Shown in pieces: positions 1 to 6,541 of a stretch of DNA of 9,292 nucleotides (position 1 is the first letter of the stretch; each line of letters starts with the position of its first letter). Origin of the DNA: an uncultured Bacteroidaceae bacterium. GTDB lineage: Bacteria > Bacteroidota > Bacteroidia > Bacteroidales > Bacteroidaceae. The notes under the pieces are model-generated. The model saw only the letters and a list, made by a program, of their open reading frames with translations. It was not told where the DNA came from and ran no database searches. The DNA lies in assembly GCA_904501775.1 (NCBI GenBank), contig CAJGCJ010000074.1, positions 1 to 9,292 on the forward strand, in the 5' to 3' direction. The position numbers were made by a program, and so were the translations under genes.

Positions 1-372
1 CACCTCTGCAATTCGTTTATCACGCTCTTCACGTTTTTTCCAGCCTGTAGAACGCAGGACAAAATCGAGATTATCGTGTACATTCCTGTCTGTAAGCAAC
101 TGGAAATCCTGAAAGACAATACCCAGCCGTTTGCGCAATGCCGGCAATTTGCTACGTCGCATCGTACGCATATTATACTCGCCAAAGAGCATTGCACTGC
201 CATCGTGCACATCTACTTCGCCATAGATTGTTTTCAAGAGCGACGACTTTCCCGATCCCACAGAACCTATAATATAGGCAAATTCCCCCGAAGAGAGTTT
301 GAAAGAAACATCCTCGAGAATAATCTTGGAATCAATGTGAATATCTACATCCTTATAGTCTATAATCTCCAT
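1..372 (-). CDS. ftsE: FtsE-type cell-division ABC transporter ATP-binding protein (5' part, cut by window edge)
   Basis: This gene runs off the left edge, so only the first 124 residues are visible, with no stop codon. Seen: a Walker A P-loop GSVGSGKSS at residues 36-44 (Lys42 would bind the ATP phosphates), followed by SLLKTIYG, and a Q-loop IVFQDFQLLTDR at 85-96. The Walker B, signature and H-loop motifs lie outside the window. The spacing and the FQDFQLL wording are typical of FtsE, the cytoplasmic ATPase that pairs with membrane protein FtsX to control peptidoglycan hydrolases during division. A LolD/MacB-type lipoprotein exporter ATPase is the main alternative. The ATG at 372-370 is chosen because it gives the normal FtsE N-terminus; the frame stays open upstream and no Shine-Dalgarno sequence is visible. 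It is transcribed divergently from the LytTR gene, and no ftsX is visible here. Confidence 0.85.
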   Translation of the reverse strand, partial: MEIIDYKDVDIHIDSKIILEDVSFKLSSGEFAYIIGSVGSGKSSLLKTIYGEVDVHDGSAMLFGEYNMRTMRRSKLPALRKRLGIVFQDFQLLTDRNVHDNLDFVLRSTGWKKREERDKRIAEV

Positions 373-573
373 CTGCAGAGCAATCTTATATTTTGTGCGA
401 AGATATGGAAAATTTTTCAAAAACAGCCATTTTTAATGCAATAAAGTTACGTTTACAAACAAAATTCAAGCATATTGACAAAGCCAAAGTGGCATTAGAG
501 TTTATTTGCAGAAAAACTACTCACCTTTACAAAAAAAATAGTAATTTTGCAACATCATTTCAGACCGCACATA
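373..573. promoter_or_regulatory. Divergent intergenic region between ftsE and the LytTR gene
   Basis: This 201-bp AT-rich spacer has several A and T tracts and must hold the promoters or leaders of two divergent genes. I see no coding sequence with family character in it. A TAnnTTTG-type box is present on the plus strand near its right end (listed separately). No matching box (CAAAnnTA read on the plus strand) was found for ftsE, so that promoter is unassigned. Confidence 0.6.
542..549 (+). promoter_or_regulatory. Possible -7 box TAATTTTG for the LytTR gene
   Basis: TAATTTTG fits the Bacteroidota -7 consensus TAnnTTTG and sits 24 bp before the ATG at 574. No TTTG is found 19-21 bp upstream, so the -33 half is missing or degenerate and the call is weak. 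If it is right, transcription starts around 555. That excludes the alternative TTG start at 547, which lies inside the box. Confidence 0.35.
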
Positions 574-1467
574 ATGACTACAATATATACATCCGTATTA
601 TTCTCAAAAGCGCCAAAATATCTTCTTGAAAAGAGGAATCAGATAATCATGGTGCTCTTTGTATCCCTTTTTGCCATCGTCTTTATAAACATTTTCAAAC
701 CATTCGAATCGAGTCAATGGATCACTGCACGAGGCTTCAGCGGTACAATGTATTTTGTATGGTCATCATTGCTTGTCGTATTAGGTACAAGCGTAGTGGC
801 GTTGAGCCGACTTATAATGTACCGTTACTCACAAAGGCCCAAACACAATATCACAATAATAAAATATTGCATCTGGGTGTTCGTGGAGCTGTTATTGCTT
901 GCAGCCGCATTTACCATACTTGCCATAATAACAAGTCGCAGGGGCAATATAAGCCTCAACTCAGTAGACCCCATCGTCATCTACATGCAGGCTCTTGAAA
1001 ACACGGTGTTCATACTTTTCATACCCTACATCATAAGTATTCTGTACTTCTCGTATCAGGAGAAGACAGCCAAGCTGAGAATGCTTATGGACGAGAACAT
1101 AGGAAACCGTTCCACATCGCTCATCTCGTTCCGCGACGAGAGAGGCATTCTACAATTGTCGGTAGCCAAGGAAAACTTGCTGTATATCGAGTCGGCCGAC
1201 AACTACATCTGTATATGGTACATAAGAAATAACCAATTGAAGAAACAGCTCATACGCATAACCATGAAAGAGATATGCAAGCAGCTTGCCGACACCAACA
1301 TCGTACGCTGCCACCGCTCCTACATGGTAAACCTCGACCTTGTCAAGGTAATGCGACGCGAAAAAGAGAACCTTTTCCTTGAGCTCGACTTTCCCAACAT
1401 CAAAGAATTACCTATCTCAAAGACATACGGCGAGCAAGTATTACGCCGTCTAATGCCTATAGAATAA
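574..1467 (+). CDS. Membrane-anchored LytTR-family DNA-binding regulator
   Basis: The 297-residue protein has two parts. The N-terminal half has four hydrophobic stretches (about residues 23-43, 60-82, 95-119 and 138-161), read as membrane helices. The C-terminal part (about 185-297) is a LytTR domain, with LLYIESADNYICIWY at 202-216, IVRCHRSYMVNLDLV at 243-257 and LPISKTYGEQVLRRL at 279-293. LytTR domains bind DNA direct repeats through a beta-sheet fold. There is no receiver domain, so it is not a classical response regulator; the membrane part may sense a signal directly, but the signal and targets are unknown. The ATG at 574 is preferred over an in-frame TTG at 547, which overlaps a promoter-like box. 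purN follows after 12 bp, suggesting co-transcription. No Shine-Dalgarno sequence is present. Family assignment is firm; biological role is not. Confidence 0.88.
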   Translation: MTTIYTSVLFSKAPKYLLEKRNQIIMVLFVSLFAIVFINIFKPFESSQWITARGFSGTMYFVWSSLLVVLGTSVVALSRLIMYRYSQRPKHNITIIKYCIWVFVELLLLAAAFTILAIITSRRGNISLNSVDPIVIYMQALENTVFILFIPYIISILYFSYQEKTAKLRMLMDENIGNRSTSLISFRDERGILQLSVAKENLLYIESADNYICIWYIRNNQLKKQLIRITMKEICKQLADTNIVRCHRSYMVNLDLVKVMRREKENLFLELDFPNIKELPISKTYGEQVLRRLMPIE

Positions 1468-1479
1468 ATATCAAAAACT

Positions 1480-2055
1480 ATGAAGAATATTGCAATATTT
1501 GCATCGGGCAGCGGCTCAAATGCCGAGAACATTGCCAACTATTTTGCGAACTCGGACTATGCACAGGTAAGTGTTATTGTAGCCAACAACCCGAACGCCT
1601 ACGTTCTTGAACGTGCAAAGAAATTGGGCATTGAGTCCATCACTGTAACAAAATCACAGTTCATGGAGGCAGATACACTTATCGCCGAACTCAAGGAACG
1701 CAACATCGATTTCATTGTACTTGCCGGTTTCCTGCTGCTTGTACCCCAGAAATACATCGATGCATATCCCGGCCGCATTGTAAACATCCACCCCGCACTT
1801 TTGCCAAAGCATGGTGGCAAGGGCATGTACGGCAGCCATGTACACGAATCGGTTGTAGCAGCCTGCGACACTGAGAGCGGCATCACAATACACCTCATCG
1901 ACGGCAACTATGACAAGGGTACAACATTCTTTCAGGCGACATGCCCTGTATTGCCTACCGACACTCCCGACGATGTTGCACAGAAGGTACACGCGCTCGA
2001 ATACGAGCATTTCCCGCATGTTATAGAAGAGATTCTGCATACACTCGACAAATAA
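1480..2055 (+). CDS. purN: Phosphoribosylglycinamide formyltransferase (GAR transformylase 1)
   Basis: PurN is a cytoplasmic enzyme that transfers the formyl group of 10-formyl-THF to GAR, giving FGAR, the third step of purine synthesis. The 191-residue length fits the family. Seen: an N-terminal phosphate-binding loop FASGSGSNAENI (7-18), the folate-site stretch LAGFLLLVPQ (81-90), and the catalytic segment VNIHPALLPKHGGKG (101-115) with Asn102 and His104. Asp145 in IDGNYDKG (140-147) aligns with the E. coli catalytic Asp144. A small insertion relative to E. coli lies between the two catalytic segments (KHGGKGMYG). The gene follows the LytTR gene by 12 bp and probably shares its transcript; no Shine-Dalgarno sequence is seen before the ATG. 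Its stop codon touches the first base of the terminator hairpin shared with the convergent gcvPB. Confidence 0.96.
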   Translation: MKNIAIFASGSGSNAENIANYFANSDYAQVSVIVANNPNAYVLERAKKLGIESITVTKSQFMEADTLIAELKERNIDFIVLAGFLLLVPQKYIDAYPGRIVNIHPALLPKHGGKGMYGSHVHESVVAACDTESGITIHLIDGNYDKGTTFFQATCPVLPTDTPDDVAQKVHALEYEHFPHVIEEILHTLDK

Positions 2056-2098
2056 ACAACAATAAAGGCTCCGAAAATTCGGAGCCTTTATTGTTGTT
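2055..2098. terminator. Bidirectional intrinsic terminator between convergent purN and gcvPB
   Basis: A perfect 21-bp inverted repeat pairs 2055-2075 with 2078-2098. Its GC-rich core GGCTCCGAA/TTCGGAGCC is flanked by A-rich sequence on the left and T-rich sequence on the right, which are the tails needed for termination in each direction. The nominal loop is 2 nt, so the physical loop is probably 4-6 nt. It starts on the last base of the purN stop codon and lies 10 bp beyond the gcvPB stop. Confidence 0.92.
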
Positions 2099-2108
2099 AT
2101 CAATGACC

Positions 2109-3575
2109 TTATCCCTTCATCTGACGATAGGTAGTCTTGGGATAACGTGCAGCTGTTGTCTCATCAAGACGTCTCACCGGTGTTGTGTGAGGAGCACTCT
2201 TCACCACATCGGGATTCTCGGCAGCTTCGCGCGCAACCCTCTTCATGACATCGATGAATTCATCAAGAGTCTCTTTACTTTCAGTCTCAGTCGGTTCAAT
2301 CATAATACTCTGATGGAACAGCAACGGGAAGTAAATAGTGGGGGCATGGTAGCCGTAGTCGAGCAATCTCTTGGCAATATCAAGCGTAGTGACGCCTGTC
2401 GACTTGTCTACAAGACCATCAAAGACAAACTCGTGCTTGCATACACCCTCAATAGGCAAATAGTAATCGGCCTTGAGCGACTCTTTCACATAATTGGCAT
2501 TAAGCACTGCAAGCGGACCTACCATCTTCACATTCTCGCGGCCGAGTGTAAGTATGTAGGTATAGGCACGCATGATAACACCAAAATTACCGAGGAAGTT
2601 TGAGACATAACCGGCAGAGCTTTCGTCGGTATCTATATAGAATTGTCCGTCGGCATCTTTCTTAACCTGAGGATTAGGTAACAGATGCTCAAGACCAGCC
2701 CGAACACCTACAGGACCGTCACCGGGACCACCACCTCCATGAGGAGTCGAGAACGTCTTATGCAGGTTGATATGCATGATATCGAAGCCCATATCACCGG
2801 GACGGCATTTGCCGAGCACTGCGTTAAGGTTTGCTCCATCGTAATACAGCAAACCGCCACACTCATGTACAAGACGGGAGATTTCGGGAATCTCGGTCTC
2901 AAAAATACCGAGGGTATTGGGGTTGGTCATCATTATACCTGCAACAGTGTCGTCGAGCAGAGGTTTCAAATCCTCAACGTCAACCGTACCCTTGGCAGTA
3001 GACTTCACCTCAACAATCTGCAGACCGCACACAGCAGCACTCGCCGGATTGGTACCATGAGCGCTATCGGGCACAATCACCTTTGTACGTTTATAATCGC
3101 CACGCAGCATGTGATACTTACGCATAATCATAAGACCTGTAAGTTCGCCATGGGCACCGGCATACGGGTTAAGGGTGAAAGCCGCCAGACCGCTGACTTC
3201 GGAAAGCGACTGCGCCAAGTTATAGTATACCTCGAGCGCACCCTGTGTACACTCTACAGGATAGTCGGGATGCAATCCTGCAAAAGCAGGGTGTGCAGCA
3301 ATCTCTTCGTTTATGCGCGGATTATACTTCATGGTACAGCTACCGAGCGGATAGAATCCTGTATCGACACCAAAATTCTTGTTAGAGAGATTTGTATAGT
3401 GGCGCACTACATCAAACTCGGTCACCTGCGGAAGTTCGGGGACATCAGTACGCTGCATATTCTGGGGAATACCCTTGCAGATGCAATATCCTTCAAACTC
3501 ATTCTTAGGAAGTGAATATCCCGTACGTCCCTCTTTCGAGAGCTCGAAAATCAATTTATCATAATTTCGTATCAT
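2109..3575 (-). CDS. gcvPB: Glycine dehydrogenase (decarboxylating) subunit 2, P-protein beta
   Basis: This is the PLP-binding half of the glycine cleavage P protein. With GcvPA it decarboxylates glycine and passes the aminomethyl group to the lipoyl arm of GcvH in the cytoplasm. At 488 residues it is normal for the split-type subunit. Seen: GSCTMKYNPRINE (78-90), LNPYAGAHGELTGL (135-148), SAHGTNPASA (171-180), DGANLNAVLG (246-255) and the PLP lysine region HINLHKTFSTPHGGGGPGDG (268-287), with Lys273 as the expected Schiff-base residue. It is the last gene of the lplA-gcvT-gcvH-gcvPA-gcvPB cluster. It begins 17 bp after the gcvPA stop, with a strong Shine-Dalgarno sequence in the gap. Transcription should end at the hairpin 10 bp beyond its stop. 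No damage is visible. Confidence 0.97.
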   Translation of the reverse strand: MIRNYDKLIFELSKEGRTGYSLPKNEFEGYCICKGIPQNMQRTDVPELPQVTEFDVVRHYTNLSNKNFGVDTGFYPLGSCTMKYNPRINEEIAAHPAFAGLHPDYPVECTQGALEVYYNLAQSLSEVSGLAAFTLNPYAGAHGELTGLMIMRKYHMLRGDYKRTKVIVPDSAHGTNPASAAVCGLQIVEVKSTAKGTVDVEDLKPLLDDTVAGIMMTNPNTLGIFETEIPEISRLVHECGGLLYYDGANLNAVLGKCRPGDMGFDIMHINLHKTFSTPHGGGGPGDGPVGVRAGLEHLLPNPQVKKDADGQFYIDTDESSAGYVSNFLGNFGVIMRAYTYILTLGRENVKMVGPLAVLNANYVKESLKADYYLPIEGVCKHEFVFDGLVDKSTGVTTLDIAKRLLDYGYHAPTIYFPLLFHQSIMIEPTETESKETLDEFIDVMKRVAREAAENPDVVKSAPHTTPVRRLDETTAARYPKTTYRQMKG

Positions 3576-3582
3576 AGAATAT

Positions 3583-3589
3583 CCTCCTT
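3583..3589 (-). promoter_or_regulatory. Strong Shine-Dalgarno sequence of gcvPB
   Basis: On the minus strand AAGGAGG is followed by a 7-nt spacer (ATATTCT) and the gcvPB ATG at 3575. This is close to a perfect complement of the usual 16S rRNA 3' end. None of the other eight starts in the window has anything similar; lplA has only a weak GAGAAG. It fixes the gcvPB start and is unusual if the host is in the Bacteroidota, where such sites are rare. Confidence 0.85.
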
Positions 3590-3592
3590 CTT

Positions 3593-4909
3593 TTATAAGT
3601 TTCTCACTGTTTCAACTAACAAATCAATCTCGGCTTTGGTACGCTGTTCGGTAACACAGAGCAACAACATATCATCTGCAATGCGCACACCGCCCAATAT
3701 ACCCTTTTCGAGAAGAGCCGCTTGAACCTGCTTTGCACACACTGTTGTCTTTATAGCAAATTCATTGAGGAAAGGCTTGTCAAAAGCCATAGAACATTTG
3801 CCTGTAGCCACCAGCTGCTCAGAAAGATAATGAGCACCGGCATATGAGAGTTTATTCACCTCCCTTAGACCTTTATAACCCATTACTGACATGTATATGG
3901 TCACATACAGAGCCATCAGCGACTGGTTCGAGCAGATGTTACTGTTGGCCTTTTCGCGACGTATATGCTGTTCGCGTGCCTGCAAAGTGAGCACAAAAGC
4001 ACGTTTGCCATCCACATCGGTAGTGCTTCCGACTATACGTCCGGGCAGTTTTCGAACCAGCGCATTGGTACACGAGAGATAACCGACATAGGGGCCGCCG
4101 TAGTTCATAGGTATACCCAACGGCTGACCGTCACCGCAAGCTATGTCAGCACCCCACTCAGCCGGGCTCTTAAGCACCGCGAGAGCCGAAGGGTTGGCAT
4201 TCATAACCAACAGAGCCTTCTTTTCATGGCACATATCTGCCACTCCCGAATAGTCCTCGACAATACCATAGAAGTTAGGCTGTGCAACTATTACGCCTGC
4301 AACATCATCGCCCTGCAGTTTCTGTTGCAACTGCTCAAGGTCGGTTACGCCATCTTTCTGTGCAACTGTCTCTACTGTAACTCCGTTATACATTGCGTAT
4401 GTCTCAATAACACGCTTCACCTTCGGATTCATAGTATCGGAAACAAGCACCTTATTGCGTTTCTTTGCAGCCGCAACAGTCATCATCATAGCCTCGGCTG
4501 TTGCTGTCGTGCCATCGTACATCGATGCATTTGTAACATCAAGACCTGTGAGCTCGCTAATCATTGACTGATACTCGAAGATATACTGCAGTGTACCTTG
4601 TGAAATCTCGGGTTGATAAGGAGTATAGGCTGTCAGGAACTCGCCACGCGATATTATAGGTGCAATTATCGATGGTGAATAGTGGTCCTCGACACCGGCA
4701 CCGGCAAAACAGATTAGTTGATTGTTCTTTTTGCCCAATGCGTCAAAAAATTTGCGTATCTCAACCTCGGACATTGCCTCGGGAAGAGCAAATTCGCGAT
4801 TGAAAAGAAGTTGCCCGGGTATCTCTCCAAAGAGGTCGTCCATGGATTTAACTCCCGCCACCTGCAACATCTTATCTATATCATCTTGTGTATGGGGAAA
4901 ATATTTCAT
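3593..4909 (-). CDS. gcvPA: Glycine dehydrogenase (decarboxylating) subunit 1, P-protein alpha
   Basis: This is the N-terminal-type half of the glycine cleavage P protein, which forms a heterotetramer with GcvPB. The 438-residue length is normal for this subunit, which lacks the PLP lysine. Seen: the family opening KYFPHTQDDIDKML (2-15), FLTAYTPYQPEISQGTLQ (91-108), ELTGLDVTNASMYDGTTA (119-136), GDGQPLGIPMNYGGPYVG (259-276) and RIVGSTTD (291-298) followed by RAFVLTLQAREQHIRREKAN (303-322). The ATG at 4909 is chosen because it gives the conserved N-terminus; a TTG at 4936 would add nine residues with no family match. There is no Shine-Dalgarno sequence. The gene is 113 bp after gcvH and 17 bp before gcvPB. 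The sequence appears intact. Confidence 0.97.
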   Translation of the reverse strand: MKYFPHTQDDIDKMLQVAGVKSMDDLFGEIPGQLLFNREFALPEAMSEVEIRKFFDALGKKNNQLICFAGAGVEDHYSPSIIAPIISRGEFLTAYTPYQPEISQGTLQYIFEYQSMISELTGLDVTNASMYDGTTATAEAMMMTVAAAKKRNKVLVSDTMNPKVKRVIETYAMYNGVTVETVAQKDGVTDLEQLQQKLQGDDVAGVIVAQPNFYGIVEDYSGVADMCHEKKALLVMNANPSALAVLKSPAEWGADIACGDGQPLGIPMNYGGPYVGYLSCTNALVRKLPGRIVGSTTDVDGKRAFVLTLQAREQHIRREKANSNICSNQSLMALYVTIYMSVMGYKGLREVNKLSYAGAHYLSEQLVATGKCSMAFDKPFLNEFAIKTTVCAKQVQAALLEKGILGGVRIADDMLLLCVTEQRTKAEIDLLVETVRNL

Positions 4910-5022
4910 TCTACAATCAATTAAATAAAAAGTCAATTAGAGTTTTATAGCCATGAGAATAACCCTCATTTTGCTGGAGTTTGAATAAAAAGAGCTATTT
5001 TTAGTCAACCCCCATTAATGTA
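4910..5022 (-). other. Longest untranslated gap inside the gcv cluster (gcvH to gcvPA)
   Basis: This 113-bp AT-rich spacer is the largest gap in the cluster. It can form only small hairpins: ATGAG/CTCAT around a 7-nt loop, and an all-A/T TAAAAA/TTTTTA pair. I found no TAnnTTTG box on the minus strand, no coding sequence and no convincing GC-rich terminator. It may be a processing or attenuation site, or simply slack sequence. Confidence 0.4.
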
Positions 5023-5403
5023 TTATTCGCCTATAGCAGCCTTATAAGCCTCGGCATCCATCAGATTCTCAACCTCAGAAGCATCCGACAGCTTTACCTT
5101 GATAATCCAATTGGCATAAGGATCGGCATTCACAAGTTCGGGTTCGTCGGCAAGAGCCTCGTTTATCTCAACCACAACACCGCTGACAGGTGAAATAAGG
5201 TCGCTTGCAGCCTTCACACTCTCTACTGCACCGAAATCGCTGCCAGCCTCAACCTCATCATCAATATCGGGCATGTCAACATACACCACATTACCCAACT
5301 CGTGCTGTGCATAATCAGTTATACCTACATAACCATACTCACCCTCTATCTTTACATACTCGTGTGACTCAGCATAATAGAGTCCTTCTACAATCTTACT
5401 CAT
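5023..5403 (-). CDS. gcvH: Glycine cleavage system H protein (lipoyl carrier)
   Basis: GcvH carries the aminomethyl intermediate on a lipoyl-lysine arm and visits the P, T and L proteins in turn. The 126-residue length is the usual one. Seen: YAESHEYVKIEG (10-21), GYVGITDYAQHELGNVVYVD (24-43), the lipoylation segment AVESVKAASDLISPVSG (59-75) with acceptor Lys64, and NADPYANWIIKVKL (92-105). The acidic composition is typical. It lies 46 bp after gcvT and precedes gcvPA. The ligase encoded at the head of the cluster is its likely modifying enzyme. No Shine-Dalgarno sequence is visible before the ATG. Confidence 0.97.
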   Translation of the reverse strand: MSKIVEGLYYAESHEYVKIEGEYGYVGITDYAQHELGNVVYVDMPDIDDEVEAGSDFGAVESVKAASDLISPVSGVVVEINEALADEPELVNADPYANWIIKVKLSDASEVENLMDAEAYKAAIGE

Positions 5404-5449
5404 AATCTGAAAATTTTTGTATTAATAATAACTTATCTGTTTTCGTATT

Positions 5450-6541
5450 TTATTTCTTATAGTTCTTTTCGTAGAAACGTTTCTTAGTTACCACTCCGGG
5501 GAAGACGCGCTTACGGATTCTTACCTGCAACTCGTTGCCGAGCTTACCATATTCCGCATCTATCAGCGCCATGCAGACACTCTTGCCTGTAGAAATAGAG
5601 TTGTATCCCGTTGTAACAGCACCTATAACCTTGCCATCAACCTCCACATCGTAGCCATGACGCGGTATGGCCTTGTCTTTCAGTTCAATACCTACAATCT
5701 TGCGCTTTAATCCTTCTGCCTTTTGAGTTGCAATAGCCTCTTTTCCTATGAAGTCCTCTTTCTCGAGTTTCACGAACATGCCGAGACCGGCCTCAAGCGG
5801 AGTAATCTCATCGGTAAGTTCATCGCCATACAACGGCAGACCAACCTCGAATCTCAAAGTGTCGCGACAGCCCAATCCGCAAGGCCTGACCTTACCGCTG
5901 GCAATCAGTTTGTCCCACACCTCATTGGTAAAGGCGTGCGAGCCATAAAGCTCAAATCCGTCCTCTCCGGTGTATCCTGTACGGCTTATTATTATTGTCT
6001 CGCCATTATACTCAACCTCTTTACATGTATAGAATACCATTTCGGCACATGGAATACCAAGAACGCTCTCTATGACAGCCTCGGTATCGGGACCCTGCAC
6101 AGCAACCTCGCCATACTTGTCACTCTGATGCTCTACAGTAACATCAAAACCATTTGCCTTGTCCATAATCCAAGCTATATCCTTATCTATGTTGCCTGCA
6201 TTTATAACAAGGAAGAAACGTTTCTCGCCCATCTTGTAAACAAGAAGATCATCAACCACTCCACCGGTAGGATGCAGCATCATACCATAGAATATCTTGC
6301 CATCGGGAGCATCCGCTATATCATTTGTAAAGATATAATTTACAAATTTCTCGCTCTCGGGACCTGTTACAAGCACCTCGCCCATGTGCGATACATCGAA
6401 TATACCGCAGGCCTGACGAACCGCATTGTGTTCCTCAACAATATTGGAATACTGTATAGGCATATCAAAGCCGCCAAAGGGGCTTATGAGTGCACCAAGT
6501 GCAACATGTTTGTCATAGAGACAGGTTCTTTTATTCTCCAT
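5450..6541 (-). CDS. gcvT: Glycine cleavage system T protein (aminomethyltransferase)
   Basis: GcvT takes the aminomethyl group from the GcvH lipoyl arm, releases ammonia and makes 5,10-methylene-THF. The 363-residue length is typical. Seen: FGGFDMPIQYSNIVEEHNAV (22-41), GIFDVSHMGE (46-55), TGGVVDDLLVYK (92-103) with the acidic pair Asp97/98 where the catalytic Asp is expected, NAGN (114-117), SRTGYTGEDGFELY (186-199), GLGCRDTLRFEVGLPLYG (222-239) and TPLEAGLG (247-254). The ATG at 6541 is chosen; a TTG two codons upstream is less likely. The first 11 bases overlap the end of lplA, including its stop codon, which implies co-transcription and possibly coupled translation. No Shine-Dalgarno sequence is seen. 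Confidence 0.97.
   Translation of the reverse strand: MENKRTCLYDKHVALGALISPFGGFDMPIQYSNIVEEHNAVRQACGIFDVSHMGEVLVTGPESEKFVNYIFTNDIADAPDGKIFYGMMLHPTGGVVDDLLVYKMGEKRFFLVINAGNIDKDIAWIMDKANGFDVTVEHQSDKYGEVAVQGPDTEAVIESVLGIPCAEMVFYTCKEVEYNGETIIISRTGYTGEDGFELYGSHAFTNEVWDKLIASGKVRPCGLGCRDTLRFEVGLPLYGDELTDEITPLEAGLGMFVKLEKEDFIGKEAIATQKAEGLKRKIVGIELKDKAIPRHGYDVEVDGKVIGAVTTGYNSISTGKSVCMALIDAEYGKLGNELQVRIRKRVFPGVVTKKRFYEKNYKK

Noticed and set aside
393..629. A 78-codon open frame crossing the ftsE-LytTR spacer
   Set aside because: It overlaps the start of the LytTR gene in another frame, is low-complexity and Lys/Asn/Thr-rich, and has no recognisable features.
2685..3515. A 276-codon open frame on the plus strand opposite gcvPB
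   Set aside because: It is fully antisense to a strongly conserved gene, and its product is rich in His, Thr and Cys with no recognisable domain, as expected for a reverse-frame shadow.
4910..4936. Upstream TTG start adding nine residues to GcvPA
   Set aside because: The added residues do not belong to the family N-terminus, while the ATG at 4909 gives the conserved KYFPHT opening. Similar TTG extensions for gcvT (6547), lplA (7562) and the LytTR gene (547) were rejected for like reasons.
5404..5449. Separate promoter for gcvH in the gcvT-gcvH gap
   Set aside because: The gap is AT-rich but has no TAnnTTTG box on the minus strand with a -33 partner, and 46 bp fits an intra-operon spacer.
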